A program made the position numbers and the translations under genes. 64,000 nt of DNA from Uruburuella testudinis (GTDB taxonomy: Bacteria; Pseudomonadota; Gammaproteobacteria; Burkholderiales; Neisseriaceae): NCBI RefSeq assembly GCF_022870865.1, contig NZ_CP091508.1, positions 1,550,001-1,614,000 on the forward strand. Reading direction: 5' to 3'. Below, one piece after another: positions 51,117 to 62,800 of this stretch (the first letter of the stretch is position 1; each line of letters opens with the position of its first letter). A model generated the notes under the pieces. It worked only from the letters and a program-made list of their open reading frames with translations, had not been told where the DNA came from and did not search any database.

Positions 51117-51458
51117 TTAGGGATACTTACGGCATTTGATTTCTCTATCGGTGCAAAACATCGCATTTTGTTCGGCCGCACAGGCTTTGCGCACCTGCTG
51201 GCGGGCGATGCCTTCATTATCGGCGCTGGCTTCATAGCTGTGGCCGAATACCGATACATTGCAGGCATACACCGGCTGCTTGGTTTGACGGTTTTCGATA
51301 ATGATATGTTGCTGCCGGTTTTGCTGTTCGAGTTTGCGGATGCGTTCGCCCAGCTCTGCCACGGTGCGCTCCAGCCTGTCGATGCGGCTGTCGGCAACGG
51401 CTGTTGTCGGCAAAATTGTTGCAGCGGCCAGAAAAATGATGAACAAGTGTTTTTGCAT
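51117..51458 (-). CDS. small exported cysteine-containing protein, function unknown
   Basis: A 113-aa protein with a signal peptide (MQKHLFIIFLAAATILPTTAVA), a predicted coiled-coil at about residues 25-50 (RIDRLERTVAELGERIRKLE) and four cysteines (66, 93, 102, 109) that could make two disulfides in the periplasm. The ATG at 51458 gives the signal peptide; the frame open to 51530 would bury it. No family recognised. It lies between cysH and cysG with no sign of co-function. Confidence 0.6.
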   Translation of the reverse strand: MQKHLFIIFLAAATILPTTAVADSRIDRLERTVAELGERIRKLEQQNRQQHIIIENRQTKQPVYACNVSVFGHSYEASADNEGIARQQVRKACAAEQNAMFCTDREIKCRKYP

Positions 51459-51579
51459 AATTGGAATAATCAGGTTTGAAAATATCATATTGTAACATTT
51501 TATGTGGAATGATGGCCGTCTGAAAACCATGATACTTATGCCGTATGGCGGGGGTGTGGATAAAATGACAAAATATACC

Positions 51580-51737
51580 TAGGGTGTCCTGATGTTTATG
51601 AGGATTTTTGTTCCTGAAAATGCAGATGCCGGGCAAAAAACACAGCAAGATTCGCCATCTTGCGAGGCTTTTTAACGCAGCAGATGTGCTTTTAGCGCAA
51701 AAAAGATGATGATATATGAATGGTCAGTACACCCTGG
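51580..51737. mobile_element. MITE-like element, family A copy 13 (full length)
   Basis: A 158-bp copy, GGGTGTCCTGATG and GGTCAGTACACCC ends, TA left and TG right. The central hairpin GCAAGAT-TCGCC-ATCTTGC is intact, in the opposite orientation to copies 5, 11 and 16. Located between the divergent exported-protein gene and cysG. Confidence 0.85.
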
Positions 51738-51859
51738 CATAATCCCGCGCCGGATGGGTTGTCCATATAACGAAACACGATAAGCAAAGCAAAAACGATT
51801 CTTTTTATTTTGTTTCAGACGGCCTTAATATCGGCGGCATAATCATACAGGAACACACC

Positions 51860-53254
51860 ATGAGCCATTATCCGATTTTCGCTGATTTAAACCGCCGCCC
51901 CGTGCTGCTGGCCGGTGCCGGGCATGTGGCCGAACGCAAGGCGGAAAGCTTATTGCAGGCGGGCGCAAAATTGCAGGTGGTGGCTGAAAAACTGAATCCA
52001 CAGTTTCAACAATGGCTTGATGAGGGAACAATCGAATGGCTGGGTCAGGATTTTCAAGCAGCTTATTTGGAACATGTGTTCCTAGTCGTCGCCGCCACCG
52101 ATAATCATGCGCTGAACCGCAATATTTATCAGGCCGCCGAAGCGCGCGGCAAATTCTGCAACACCGTAGACAATCTGGATTTATGCTCGTTTATCGTGCC
52201 TGCCGTGATTGACCGCAGCCCGATCAAAATCGCCGTATCCAGCGGCGGCACTTCACCGGTGCTGGCGCGGCAGTGGCGGCAGAAAATTGAAACACTGATT
52301 CCGCAGCACACCGGCAAAATGGCAGCATTGGCCGGCGCATGGCGGCCGCGGGTCAAGGCAGCCATCGGCAAACTGAGCGAACGCCGCCGCTTTTGGGAAA
52401 CATTATTTGCCGGCCGTTTCGATACTTTTGTGGCGCAAGGCCGTCTGAATGATGCCGAAGCCGAATTCAACACCCAACTGGCGGGCTGGCAGAGCAAGCA
52501 GGGCGAGGTGGCTTTGGTGGGCGCCGGCCCCGGTGATGCGGGCTTGCTGACTGTGCATGCATTGCAGGCGATGCAGGCGGCCGATGTGGTGCTTTACGAT
52601 GCATTGGTTTCTGATGAAATCCGCGCCCTGATCCGCAAAGATGCCGACAAAATCTGCGTAGGCAAACGCGCCGGGCTGCATCAGGTGCAACAGGAAGAAA
52701 CCAACCGCCTGTTGGTTCGATACGCGCAGCAAGGCAAACGCGTGGTGCGGCTCAAAGGCGGCGACCCTTTTGTATTCGGCCGTGGTGGCGAAGAAGCACA
52801 GGAATTGGCACAAGCAGGCATTCCCTTCCGCATCATACCGGGCATTACCGCCGCACTGGGCGCCACCGCTTATGCGGGTATTCCGCTGACCCACCGCGAC
52901 TGCGCCCAAACTGCACTCTTTATCACCGGCCATTGCCGCACCGACGGCCAGGATTTGCACTGGCAGACGCTGGCGCGCGGCAGGCAAACCTTAGTGGTTT
53001 ACATGGGCACCATCAAAGCGGCAGAAATTGCAGGGCAATTAATCGCCCACGGCCGCGCAGCCGATACGCCCGCAGCCGTGATTTCCAATGGCACATTGGC
53101 GCGACAAAGCGTGCAAACCGGGCTGTTGCGCGATTTGCCGGCCATGGCCGCAGTAGCCCCGCGCCCCGCATTGATGGTAATTGGTGAAGTGGTGGCATTA
53201 AGGGATGAATTAAAGTGGTTTGCGGATCATCAGGCAGTGCCGCTAAACGCATGA
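51860..53254 (+). CDS. cysG: siroheme synthase (fused precorrin-2 dehydrogenase/ferrochelatase and uroporphyrinogen-III methyltransferase)
   Basis: Makes siroheme, the cofactor of sulfite and nitrite reductases, from uroporphyrinogen III. The 464-aa fusion has an N-terminal NAD-binding dehydrogenase/chelatase (VLLAGAGHVAERKAESLLQA, residues 15-34) and a C-terminal SUMT domain from about residue 215 (VALVGAGPGDAGLLTVHALQ, VVRLKGGDPFVFGRGGEEAQ, GIPLTHRDCAQTALFITGH). CAGGAACACACC precedes the ATG. Length matches CysG. An uptake sequence lies 40 bp upstream. Confidence 0.96.
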   Translation: MSHYPIFADLNRRPVLLAGAGHVAERKAESLLQAGAKLQVVAEKLNPQFQQWLDEGTIEWLGQDFQAAYLEHVFLVVAATDNHALNRNIYQAAEARGKFCNTVDNLDLCSFIVPAVIDRSPIKIAVSSGGTSPVLARQWRQKIETLIPQHTGKMAALAGAWRPRVKAAIGKLSERRRFWETLFAGRFDTFVAQGRLNDAEAEFNTQLAGWQSKQGEVALVGAGPGDAGLLTVHALQAMQAADVVLYDALVSDEIRALIRKDADKICVGKRAGLHQVQQEETNRLLVRYAQQGKRVVRLKGGDPFVFGRGGEEAQELAQAGIPFRIIPGITAALGATAYAGIPLTHRDCAQTALFITGHCRTDGQDLHWQTLARGRQTLVVYMGTIKAAEIAGQLIAHGRAADTPAAVISNGTLARQSVQTGLLRDLPAMAAVAPRPALMVIGEVVALRDELKWFADHQAVPLNA

Positions 53255-53258
53255 AATC

Positions 53259-53384
53259 TAGGGTGTCCTGGCTATTCAGTTGCTACCGTTACGACCGCTT
53301 GAAACAGCACTACGAAAGCACGGTTGCCTTGGTATGTATCATGCTGCGGCTGTCAATATAACAAGTAATGGTCAGGACACCCTA
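53259..53384. mobile_element. family A ends around unrelated interior (copy 14)
   Basis: Ends GGGTGTCCTGGC and TGGTCAGGACACCC with TA on both sides, but the interior (TGCTACCGTTACGACCGC, GCACTACGAAAGCACGG, GCTGCGGCTGTC) matches no other copy. It shares its right TA with copy 15. Confidence 0.75.
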
Positions 53385-53492
53385 GGGTGTCCTGATGTGT
53401 CATATATCATTATCTTTTTTGCGCTAAAAGCACATCTGCTGCGCTTTCAGGAGCAAAAAGCACCCGTAAATGGAATTGTCAGGATAACCCTA
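53383..53492. mobile_element. MITE-like element, family A copy 15, tandem with copy 14
   Basis: GGGTGTCCTGATGTGTCATATATC left end, ATTGTCAGGATAACCC right end, TA on both sides. The inside goes from CATCTGCTGCG directly to CTTTCAGGAGCAAAAAGCACCCG, so the central hairpin is missing. Confidence 0.8.
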
Positions 53493-53528
53493 AGGCTTGC
53501 TAAACACATTTGAAAGCATTGCTTTATT

Positions 53529-56354
<2,826 letters not shown>

Positions 56355-56452
56355 GCTTATCTGTGCCTTTTGCCGGAAATTTCCGTGTAAAACGAATCGG
56401 CTATTATAGCATTTTTGGCTTGTTCGGGCTGATAGCCATCAAGCTTTCACGC

Positions 56453-56616
56453 TAGGGTGTCCGGACAATTCGATTTACGGGTGTATTTTGCCCCTGAAAA
56501 AGCATCTGCTGCGTTAAAAAGCCTCGCAAGATGTCCAATCTTGCTGCGTTTTTTGCCTGGCATCTGCATTTTCAGGAACAAAAATCCCCTCATAAACGAC
56601 ACATCAGGACACCCTA
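56453..56616. mobile_element. MITE-like element, family A copy 16 (full length)
   Basis: A 164-bp copy, nearly identical to copy 11 (ends GGGTGTCCGGAC and CATCAGGACACCC, TA on both sides). The hairpin GCAAGAT-GTCCA-ATCTTGC is intact. Best representative of the full-length form. Confidence 0.9.
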
Positions 56617-56667
56617 GGGTGTCCTGATGTGTCATATATCATCATCTTTTTTGTGCTAAAAGCACAT
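56615..56667. mobile_element. family A copy 17, right part lost
   Basis: Starts GGGTGTCCTGATGTGTCATATATC immediately after the TA of copy 16 and breaks off after GTGCTAAAAGCACAT. The right inverted end is missing. Confidence 0.75.
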
Positions 56668-56690
56668 TATCAACGAATTGCCGATACGCT

Positions 56691-56727
56691 AAAGGCCGTC
56701 TGAAAACATAAGTTTCAGATGGCCTTT
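56691..56727 (-). terminator. uptake-sequence hairpin between nar operon and repeats
   Basis: AAAGGCCGTCTGAAA and TTTCAGATGGCCTTT (one changed base) pair over 15 bp, followed by T residues on both strands. Confidence 0.6.
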
Positions 56728-56766
56728 GTTTGTTTCAAATGGTTAATTCAGAATATTTATTCAGGA

Positions 56767-56834
56767 TATAGTGAAATGAAGAAAGTAGTGAGACAAGGCA
56801 GTAACGCTTTAGCACTTTTATTCATTTCACGATA
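56767..56834. repeat. Correia-like element (copy 3, 68 bp) at the end of narI
   Basis: TATAGTGAAATGAAGAAAG and TTATTCATTTCACGATA are inverted ends; inside are GTAGTGAGACAAGGCAG and TAACGCTTTAGCAC. It ends 2 bp from the narI stop and may take part in ending the nar transcript. Confidence 0.7.
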
Positions 56835-56836
56835 GC

Positions 56837-57520
56837 CTAACGGCGGCGTACCAGCTGCCAGGCGCGGCCGAGATAGCTTACGCTGGCAAAACCGCTCCAT
56901 ACGTGTACCATGCGGGTGAACGGGAAAATCAGGAAAAACGTCATGCCCATAAAGATGTGCAGTTTGAAAAGCAGGTTGGCTTCGGCGATATAGCTTGCCG
57001 CGCCGCCACGGAAGGTCACGATGTGTTGCGCCCAATGCATCAGCTGCACCATTTCATGGCCGTCGGTGTGCTGCATACTCACAAAGATGGTGCTCAAACC
57101 CAGCAGCAGCGTGATCAGAATCCAGATCAACACCAATTTGTCGCGCCAGGTGGAGTTGGCAGCGAGGCGGTCGCATTTGAAGCGGCGGTTAATCAAGATA
57201 ATCAGGCCGGCCAGCGCCATCAGGCCGAAGATGCCGCCCATCAGCATGGCGAAAATCTGTTTGGCTTCATGCGATACGCCGATAAATTCCCAAAACCACA
57301 AGGGGGTAAGCAGGCCGAACAGGTGGCCGAAAAACACCATCAATACGCCGACGTGAAACAAAATATTGCCCAGCCGCAATTGACCGCGATACAAGAGCTG
57401 GCTGGATTCGCTTTTCCAGCTGTATTGCTCGCGGTCGAAGCGCACGAGCGAGCCGAAAAAGAAAATCGCCAGGCAGATATACGGATAAATACCGAAGAAA
57501 AATTGGTTAAACGTGTTCAT
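56837..57520 (-). CDS. narI: respiratory nitrate reductase gamma subunit
   Basis: The cytochrome b subunit that takes electrons from quinol and anchors NarGH to the inner membrane. The 227-aa protein has five membrane segments and the heme-ligand histidines in LFHVGVLMVFFGHLFGL (about 53-69) and LHIFMGMTFFLIFPFTRMVH (about 187-206). Its ATG overlaps the narJ stop (ATGA) and AAGGAG is upstream. Length is standard. Confidence 0.95.
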   Translation of the reverse strand: MNTFNQFFFGIYPYICLAIFFFGSLVRFDREQYSWKSESSQLLYRGQLRLGNILFHVGVLMVFFGHLFGLLTPLWFWEFIGVSHEAKQIFAMLMGGIFGLMALAGLIILINRRFKCDRLAANSTWRDKLVLIWILITLLLGLSTIFVSMQHTDGHEMVQLMHWAQHIVTFRGGAASYIAEANLLFKLHIFMGMTFFLIFPFTRMVHVWSGFASVSYLGRAWQLVRRR

Positions 57521-58191
57521 GATGCGGCTCCTTTTGCTGCGGCGTGATACGCAGATTTGGGATAAAACTGTACGGTTTCGATGCTGGGCTTGAGCAAGGG
57601 CTCCTGGCCGCTGAAATCGGGGCCGAAGGTTTCCATCGCTTCATCCATGTCGCGCACCGGCGGCTCGACCAAGGGCAGCGGGGCAACCGGGCTCAGCGCG
57701 GTAACACCTTGCAGCAGGGCGGCATAAGGTGAAGCGGCAGCATTCAGCTTGCCGGCAATATGCGCCACCACGTGCACGGCATCGCCCAACAGCTTTTGCG
57801 CGTGTTCAGACGGCACCTGCGCCAGATATTCCAGCAATACCGGCAGATAGTCGGGCAATTCGTCATCACCCAATTCAAAGCCGCCACGGCGGTATTCTTG
57901 CAGCAAGTCGACCATGGCGCTGCCGCGGTCGCGGTCTTCACCGTAAACATGTTCGAAAATGTAGAGCGCGTGGTTGCGGTTGCGGTCGAAAGTGGCGACA
58001 TAATTTTCCTGCAATTCGCGCAAACTGTGGCTGCCTAAATAATCCAGAAAGCCTTGCAGGGCGGTTTGCTGCGCTGATAATTCGGGCCATTGCTGTAAGG
58101 CCGTCTGAAACTCAGGCAGCGCTTCGAGCAAGTCGGCTTCGGGATAGCACAACAGCGCCGAAAACCATTGGTAAACGGGGTTGGCAGCCAT
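57517..58191 (-). CDS. narJ: nitrate reductase assembly chaperone NarJ
   Basis: The cytoplasmic chaperone that helps insert the molybdenum cofactor into NarG before membrane attachment. The 224-aa protein has the NarJ/TorD helical fold, with ALLCYPEADLLEALPEF at the N-terminus, the conserved YVATFDRNRNHALYIFEHVYGEDRDRG (residues about 63-89, split) and PDYLPVLLEYLAQVP. Its ATG shares one base with the narH stop (TGATG) and its stop overlaps narI. An uptake sequence lies inside the coding region near 58097. Confidence 0.94.
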   Translation of the reverse strand: MAANPVYQWFSALLCYPEADLLEALPEFQTALQQWPELSAQQTALQGFLDYLGSHSLRELQENYVATFDRNRNHALYIFEHVYGEDRDRGSAMVDLLQEYRRGGFELGDDELPDYLPVLLEYLAQVPSEHAQKLLGDAVHVVAHIAGKLNAAASPYAALLQGVTALSPVAPLPLVEPPVRDMDEAMETFGPDFSGQEPLLKPSIETVQFYPKSAYHAAAKGAAS

Positions 58192-59750
58192 CAGCGCACT
58201 CCTTTTTCACGGTTGTCTTCGGCATCTTTGCGCAGACCGTGGAATACAATCGGTGTGCCTTTGCGTTTGCCGAACAGGCTCTCTTCGCTGCTGCCGCTGG
58301 AGCAGCCGTTGCCGAAGGTGAAGCCGCAGCCGGATTTGTCGTCGAAGCTGTTTTCCACCATTTCTTTATGCGAAGTGGGGATAACGAAGCGGTCTTCATA
58401 ATTGGCAATCGCCATAATCTGATACATGTCTTCAACCATCGCCGGTGTGAGGCCGGTACCGTCTAACGTGGCTTCAAGCGTTTCGCCGTGCACGGTTTGG
58501 CCGCGCTTGAAGCGGCGCATGGCTATCATACGTTCGAGGGCGGCTTTAATCGGCTCGATTTTACCGGCGGTAAGCAGATTGGCCAGGTAGCGCAGCGGAA
58601 TACGCATTTCGTCAACGCTGGGAATGATGCCGTTTTCACCCACCAAACCATTTTCGATAGCCGATTGGATGGGCGATAAGGGCGGAATATACCAAACCAT
58701 CGGCAGCGTGCGGTATTCGGGGTGTAGGGGGAAGGCCACTTTCCATTCCATCGCCATTTTGTAGACCGGTGATTTTTTGGCGGCATCGAGCCAGCTTTGG
58801 CTGATGCCTTGTTTGAGGGCTTCTTTTTGCACTTCCGGGTCGTGCGGGTTGAGAAACACGCCGAGCTGTTGTTCATACAGATCTTGCGGGTTTTCTACTG
58901 AAGCGGCCTGCTCGATTTTGTCGGCATCGTAAAGCAATACGCCGAGGTAACGGATGCGGCCGACACAGGTTTCCGAGCATACGGTGGGCTGGCCGCCTTC
59001 GATGCGCGGGTAGCAGAAAGTGCATTTTTCGGCTTTGCCGCTTGTCCAGTTGTAGTAGATTTTTTTATACGGGCAGCCCGATACGCACATGCGCCAGCCG
59101 CGGCATTTGTCTTGGTCAATCAGCACAATGCCGTCGTCTTCACGCTTGTAGATACTGCCGGAAGGGCAAGAGGCTACGCAGGTCGGGTTCAGGCAGTGTT
59201 CGCACAGGCGCGGCAGATACATCATAAAGGTTTGCTCAAACGCGGCGTGCATGTCTTTTTGGATGCCTTCAAACAACACGTCTTTGGCGCGTTTTTCAAA
59301 TTCGCCGGCCAAATCGTCTTCCCAGTTGGGGCCCCATTCGATTTTGTCCATTTTCTTGCCGGTCAGCACGGAAACGGGGCGCGCCGTCGGCGGTGTTTTC
59401 ATTTTCGGCGCGTTTTGCAGATGCTCGTAATCGTAGGTGAACGGCTCGTAATAGTCGTCAATCTGCGGCATATTGGGGTTGGCGAAGATGTTGGCCAGAA
59501 TTTTCAGCTTGCCGCCTTGTTTGGGTACGAGCTTGCCGTCGGGCTTGCGCACCCAGCCGCCGTTCCATTTTTCTTGGTCTTCCCAGTTTTTCGGAAAGCC
59601 GATGCCGGGCTTGGTTTCTACGTTGTTAAACCAGGCGTATTCCACGCCGTCGCGCGATGTCCACACGTTTTTACAGGTAACGGAGCAGGTGTGGCAGCCG
59701 ATACATTTGTCCAGGTTCAGAACCATGCCTACTTGTGCTCTGATTTTCAT
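58191..59750 (-). CDS. narH: respiratory nitrate reductase beta subunit
   Basis: The iron-sulfur subunit that passes electrons from NarI hemes to NarG. The 519-aa protein has the four ferredoxin-like cysteine groups: CIGCHTCSVTCKN (about 17-29), CEHCLNPTCVASCPSG (about 184), CRGWRMCVSGCPYKK (about 217; the Trp replaces a cysteine and makes the 3Fe-4S cluster, as in E. coli) and CTFCYPRIEGGQPTVCSETC. AAGGAACAAC precedes the ATG. It follows narG after 133 bp with an uptake-sequence hairpin. Confidence 0.96.
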   Translation of the reverse strand: MKIRAQVGMVLNLDKCIGCHTCSVTCKNVWTSRDGVEYAWFNNVETKPGIGFPKNWEDQEKWNGGWVRKPDGKLVPKQGGKLKILANIFANPNMPQIDDYYEPFTYDYEHLQNAPKMKTPPTARPVSVLTGKKMDKIEWGPNWEDDLAGEFEKRAKDVLFEGIQKDMHAAFEQTFMMYLPRLCEHCLNPTCVASCPSGSIYKREDDGIVLIDQDKCRGWRMCVSGCPYKKIYYNWTSGKAEKCTFCYPRIEGGQPTVCSETCVGRIRYLGVLLYDADKIEQAASVENPQDLYEQQLGVFLNPHDPEVQKEALKQGISQSWLDAAKKSPVYKMAMEWKVAFPLHPEYRTLPMVWYIPPLSPIQSAIENGLVGENGIIPSVDEMRIPLRYLANLLTAGKIEPIKAALERMIAMRRFKRGQTVHGETLEATLDGTGLTPAMVEDMYQIMAIANYEDRFVIPTSHKEMVENSFDDKSGCGFTFGNGCSSGSSEESLFGKRKGTPIVFHGLRKDAEDNREKGVR

Positions 59751-59794
59751 GGTGTTGTTCCTTTTGTTTTGTTCAAACAGGCTTTTGATTGGTT

Positions 59795-59834
59795 AAGGCC
59801 GTCTGAAACATTTGTTTTTCTTTTCAGACGGCCT
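59795..59834 (-). terminator. uptake-sequence hairpin between narG and narH
   Basis: AAGGCCGTCTGAAA and TTTTCAGACGGCCT arms with a 12-nt loop; a third uptake sequence follows at 59846-59858. A terminator-like structure inside an operon that needs equal subunits is unexpected. It may be weak or help adjust subunit levels. Confidence 0.6.
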
Positions 59835-59883
59835 GCGTTTTAAACAAGGCCGTCTGAAAGCTTGGCTGTGGTCGGTTTGGGCT

Positions 59884-62800
59884 TTATGCCGGTTCGTCCA
59901 TCCAGTCTACGCGGTTCATTTTGCGCACAATCACAAACTCGTCGCGGTTGGCGCCGACGGTGCCGTAATAGTTGAAGCCGTAAGCCTGTTGGGCGTAGCC
60001 GCCGATCATGTGGGTGGGCTTCAACACCGTGCGCGTTACCGAATTGTGAATGCCGCCGCGTTTGCCGGAAGTTTCCGCACCGGGCACATTAACGATTTTT
60101 TCTTGCGCGTGGTACATCAGAATCATGGTTTCCGGAATCCGCTGGCTCACCACGGCGCGGGCGGTGATGGTGCCGTTGGCGTTAAACACTTCCACCCAGT
60201 CGTTGTCGACGATGCCGGCTTTTTTCGCGTCTGTTTCACTGATCCACACATTCGGGCCGCCACGGAACAGAGTAAGCATGCGCAGGTTTTCCGAATAGGT
60301 GCTGTGGATGCCCCATTTTTGATGCGGCGTGAGGAAGTTCAGCGTGATTTCCTTATTGCCGTTGCCGCGCTGACCGAGCAGTTTTTGCGTGGTTTTCAAA
60401 TCGACTGCGGGTTTGTAAACACACAGGTGTTCGCCGAAAGAGCGCATCCACAAGTGATCTTGATAAAACTGCTGGCGGCCGGTAATGGTGCGCCACGGAA
60501 TCAGCTCGTGCACATTGGTGTAGCCGGCGTTGTAGCTGACTTCTTCGCTTTCAATACCCGACCAAATGGGCGATGAGATAATTTTGCGCGGCTGGGCGAC
60601 GATGTCGCGGAAGCGGATTTGGGTGTGCTCGGCAGAGGCGGCCAGATGTTTGTGTTCGCGGCCGGTGGCTTTGCTCAGCGCTTCCCAGGCTTTTACGGCA
60701 ACGTGGCCGTTGGTTTCCGGCGCCAAAGTGAGAATCATCTCGGCGGCATCAATGGCGGTGTCCAGCTTCGGCTGGCCTTTGCCCGCGCCCTCGGCACGCA
60801 CGCCGTTGAGTTTGCGCAGCAATTCCACTTCGTGGCCGGTTTGCCAGGCCAGGCCTTTACCGTTGTTGTTGATTGTTTCCAGCAAGGGGCCGATGGAAGT
60901 GAATTTTTCGTAAATCAGGCCGTAATCGCGTTCAACCACTGTCATGGCCGGCATGGTTTTACCCGGCACCGGCTCGCATTCGCCGTGTTTCCAATCTTTC
61001 GGGTCGAAGGGTTGCCCCATCTCCTGCGGGCTGTCGTGCATCAGCGGGGTGAGCACGATGTCTTTGCGCACGCCGAGGTAGTCTTTGCCGATTTCGCTGA
61101 ATTTTTTGGCGAAACCTTTATAGATTTCCCAATCGGTTTTGCTTTGCCACAACGGGTTGACCGCCTCGCTCAAGGGGTGGATGAACGGGTGCATGTCGGA
61201 GGTGTTGAGGTCGTCTTTTTCATACCAGGTGGCGGTCGGCAACACGATATCGCCGTAGAGGCAGGTGGTCGACATGCGGAAATCAAGCACGGTCAGCAAA
61301 TCCAGCTTGCCTTCGGCGGCGGGGCGCACGGTGATTTCAGACGGCGTGATGCAGTCTGCTTCTTCGCTGAACACCGCATTTTGGGTGCCGAGCAGATATT
61401 TCAGAAAATATTCATGGCCTTTGCCGGAAGAGCCGAGCAGGTTGGAGCGCCACACAAACAGGTTGCGCGGGAAGTTTTGCGGGTTGTCGGGGTCGTTACA
61501 GGCCATGTCGAGGCTGCCTGATTTGAGGCCGTTTACCACAAAATCAGTAGGATTTTGGCCGGCGGCTTCAGCTTGGTCGACAATATCCAGCGGGTTGGCG
61601 CTCAATTGCGGCGCGGAAGGCAGCCAGCCCATGCGTTCGGCTTTGGCGTTGTAGTCGATCATCGACATGTTTTCCATTTTGCCGTCGGCACCCGGGGCGA
61701 GGATTTCATTCATGCCCAGCTTTTCATGGCGCCATTGGCTGGTGTGCGCATAGAAAAACGAGGTGCCGTTCATCTGGCGCGGCGGACGGTGCCAGTCAAG
61801 TGCGAAGGTGAGCGGTGTCCAGCCGCTTTGCGGGCGCAGTTTTTCCTGGCCGACATAATGGCACCAGCCGCCGCCGGATTTGCCGATGGCACCGCACAGC
61901 ATCAGCATATTGATGATGCCGCGGTAAGCCATATCCATGTGATACCAGTGGTTGAGCCCGGCGCCCACAATCACCATGCTGCGGCCTTCGGTGTCGTGTG
62001 CGTTTTGGGCAAACTCGCGTGCCACCTGAATCACCAGCTCGGGTTTCACGCCGGTATGCTTCTCTTGCCATGCCGGGGTGTAAGGTTTGTCGTCGAAATA
62101 GTCTTTAGCACAATTTTCGTCGTTTTGACCGTTTTCGATACCGTAGTTGGCCACCATCAAATCGAATACAGTGGCCACAAGAGCGGTTTCGCCGTTGGCC
62201 AGCGCAATGCGTTTGGCCGGCACTTTGCGGTAAACCAAATCATCGTGTTCGCCGCCGAAGTAGGTAAAGCCGACGCTGGCAATGTCATCAGCCGAATTTT
62301 TCAGGCTCAATGCCGCACGGGTGTCTTTGCCTTGGGCGCGTTCTTCGAGGTTCCATTTCCGGCTGCCGTCCCAACGGAAGCCGACCGAGCCGTTGGGCAC
62401 GCCCAGGCTGTCGGCGGTTTCGTCCCAAGTAAGGGTTTTCCATTCGGTGTTTTCGGTTTCGCCGAGGCTGCCGTCGATATCGGAAGCACGTAGGAAGTAT
62501 TGCGGCTCATAGCCGGCGGCGGTTTTTTCCAAGCGCACCAGCATCGGCATGTCGGTATATTGGCGGATGTAGTCGGTGAAGTAGGCCGACGGATTATCGA
62601 GGTGGAATTCCTTCATAATCACATGCCCCATGGCCATTGCCAATGCAGCATCGGTGCCTTGTTTCGGCGCCAGCCAGATATCGCCGAATTTGGCCATCTC
62701 GCCGAAATCGCTCGAAACGGCTACGGTTTTGGTGCCTTTGTAGCGCACTTCGGTATAGAAGTGGGCATCGGGCGTGCGCGTCATCGGCACGTTGGAGCCC

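Noticed and set aside
61555..62493. 312-aa open frame antisense to narG
   Set aside because: Opposite conserved NarG sequence, no start signals, no recognisable domain.
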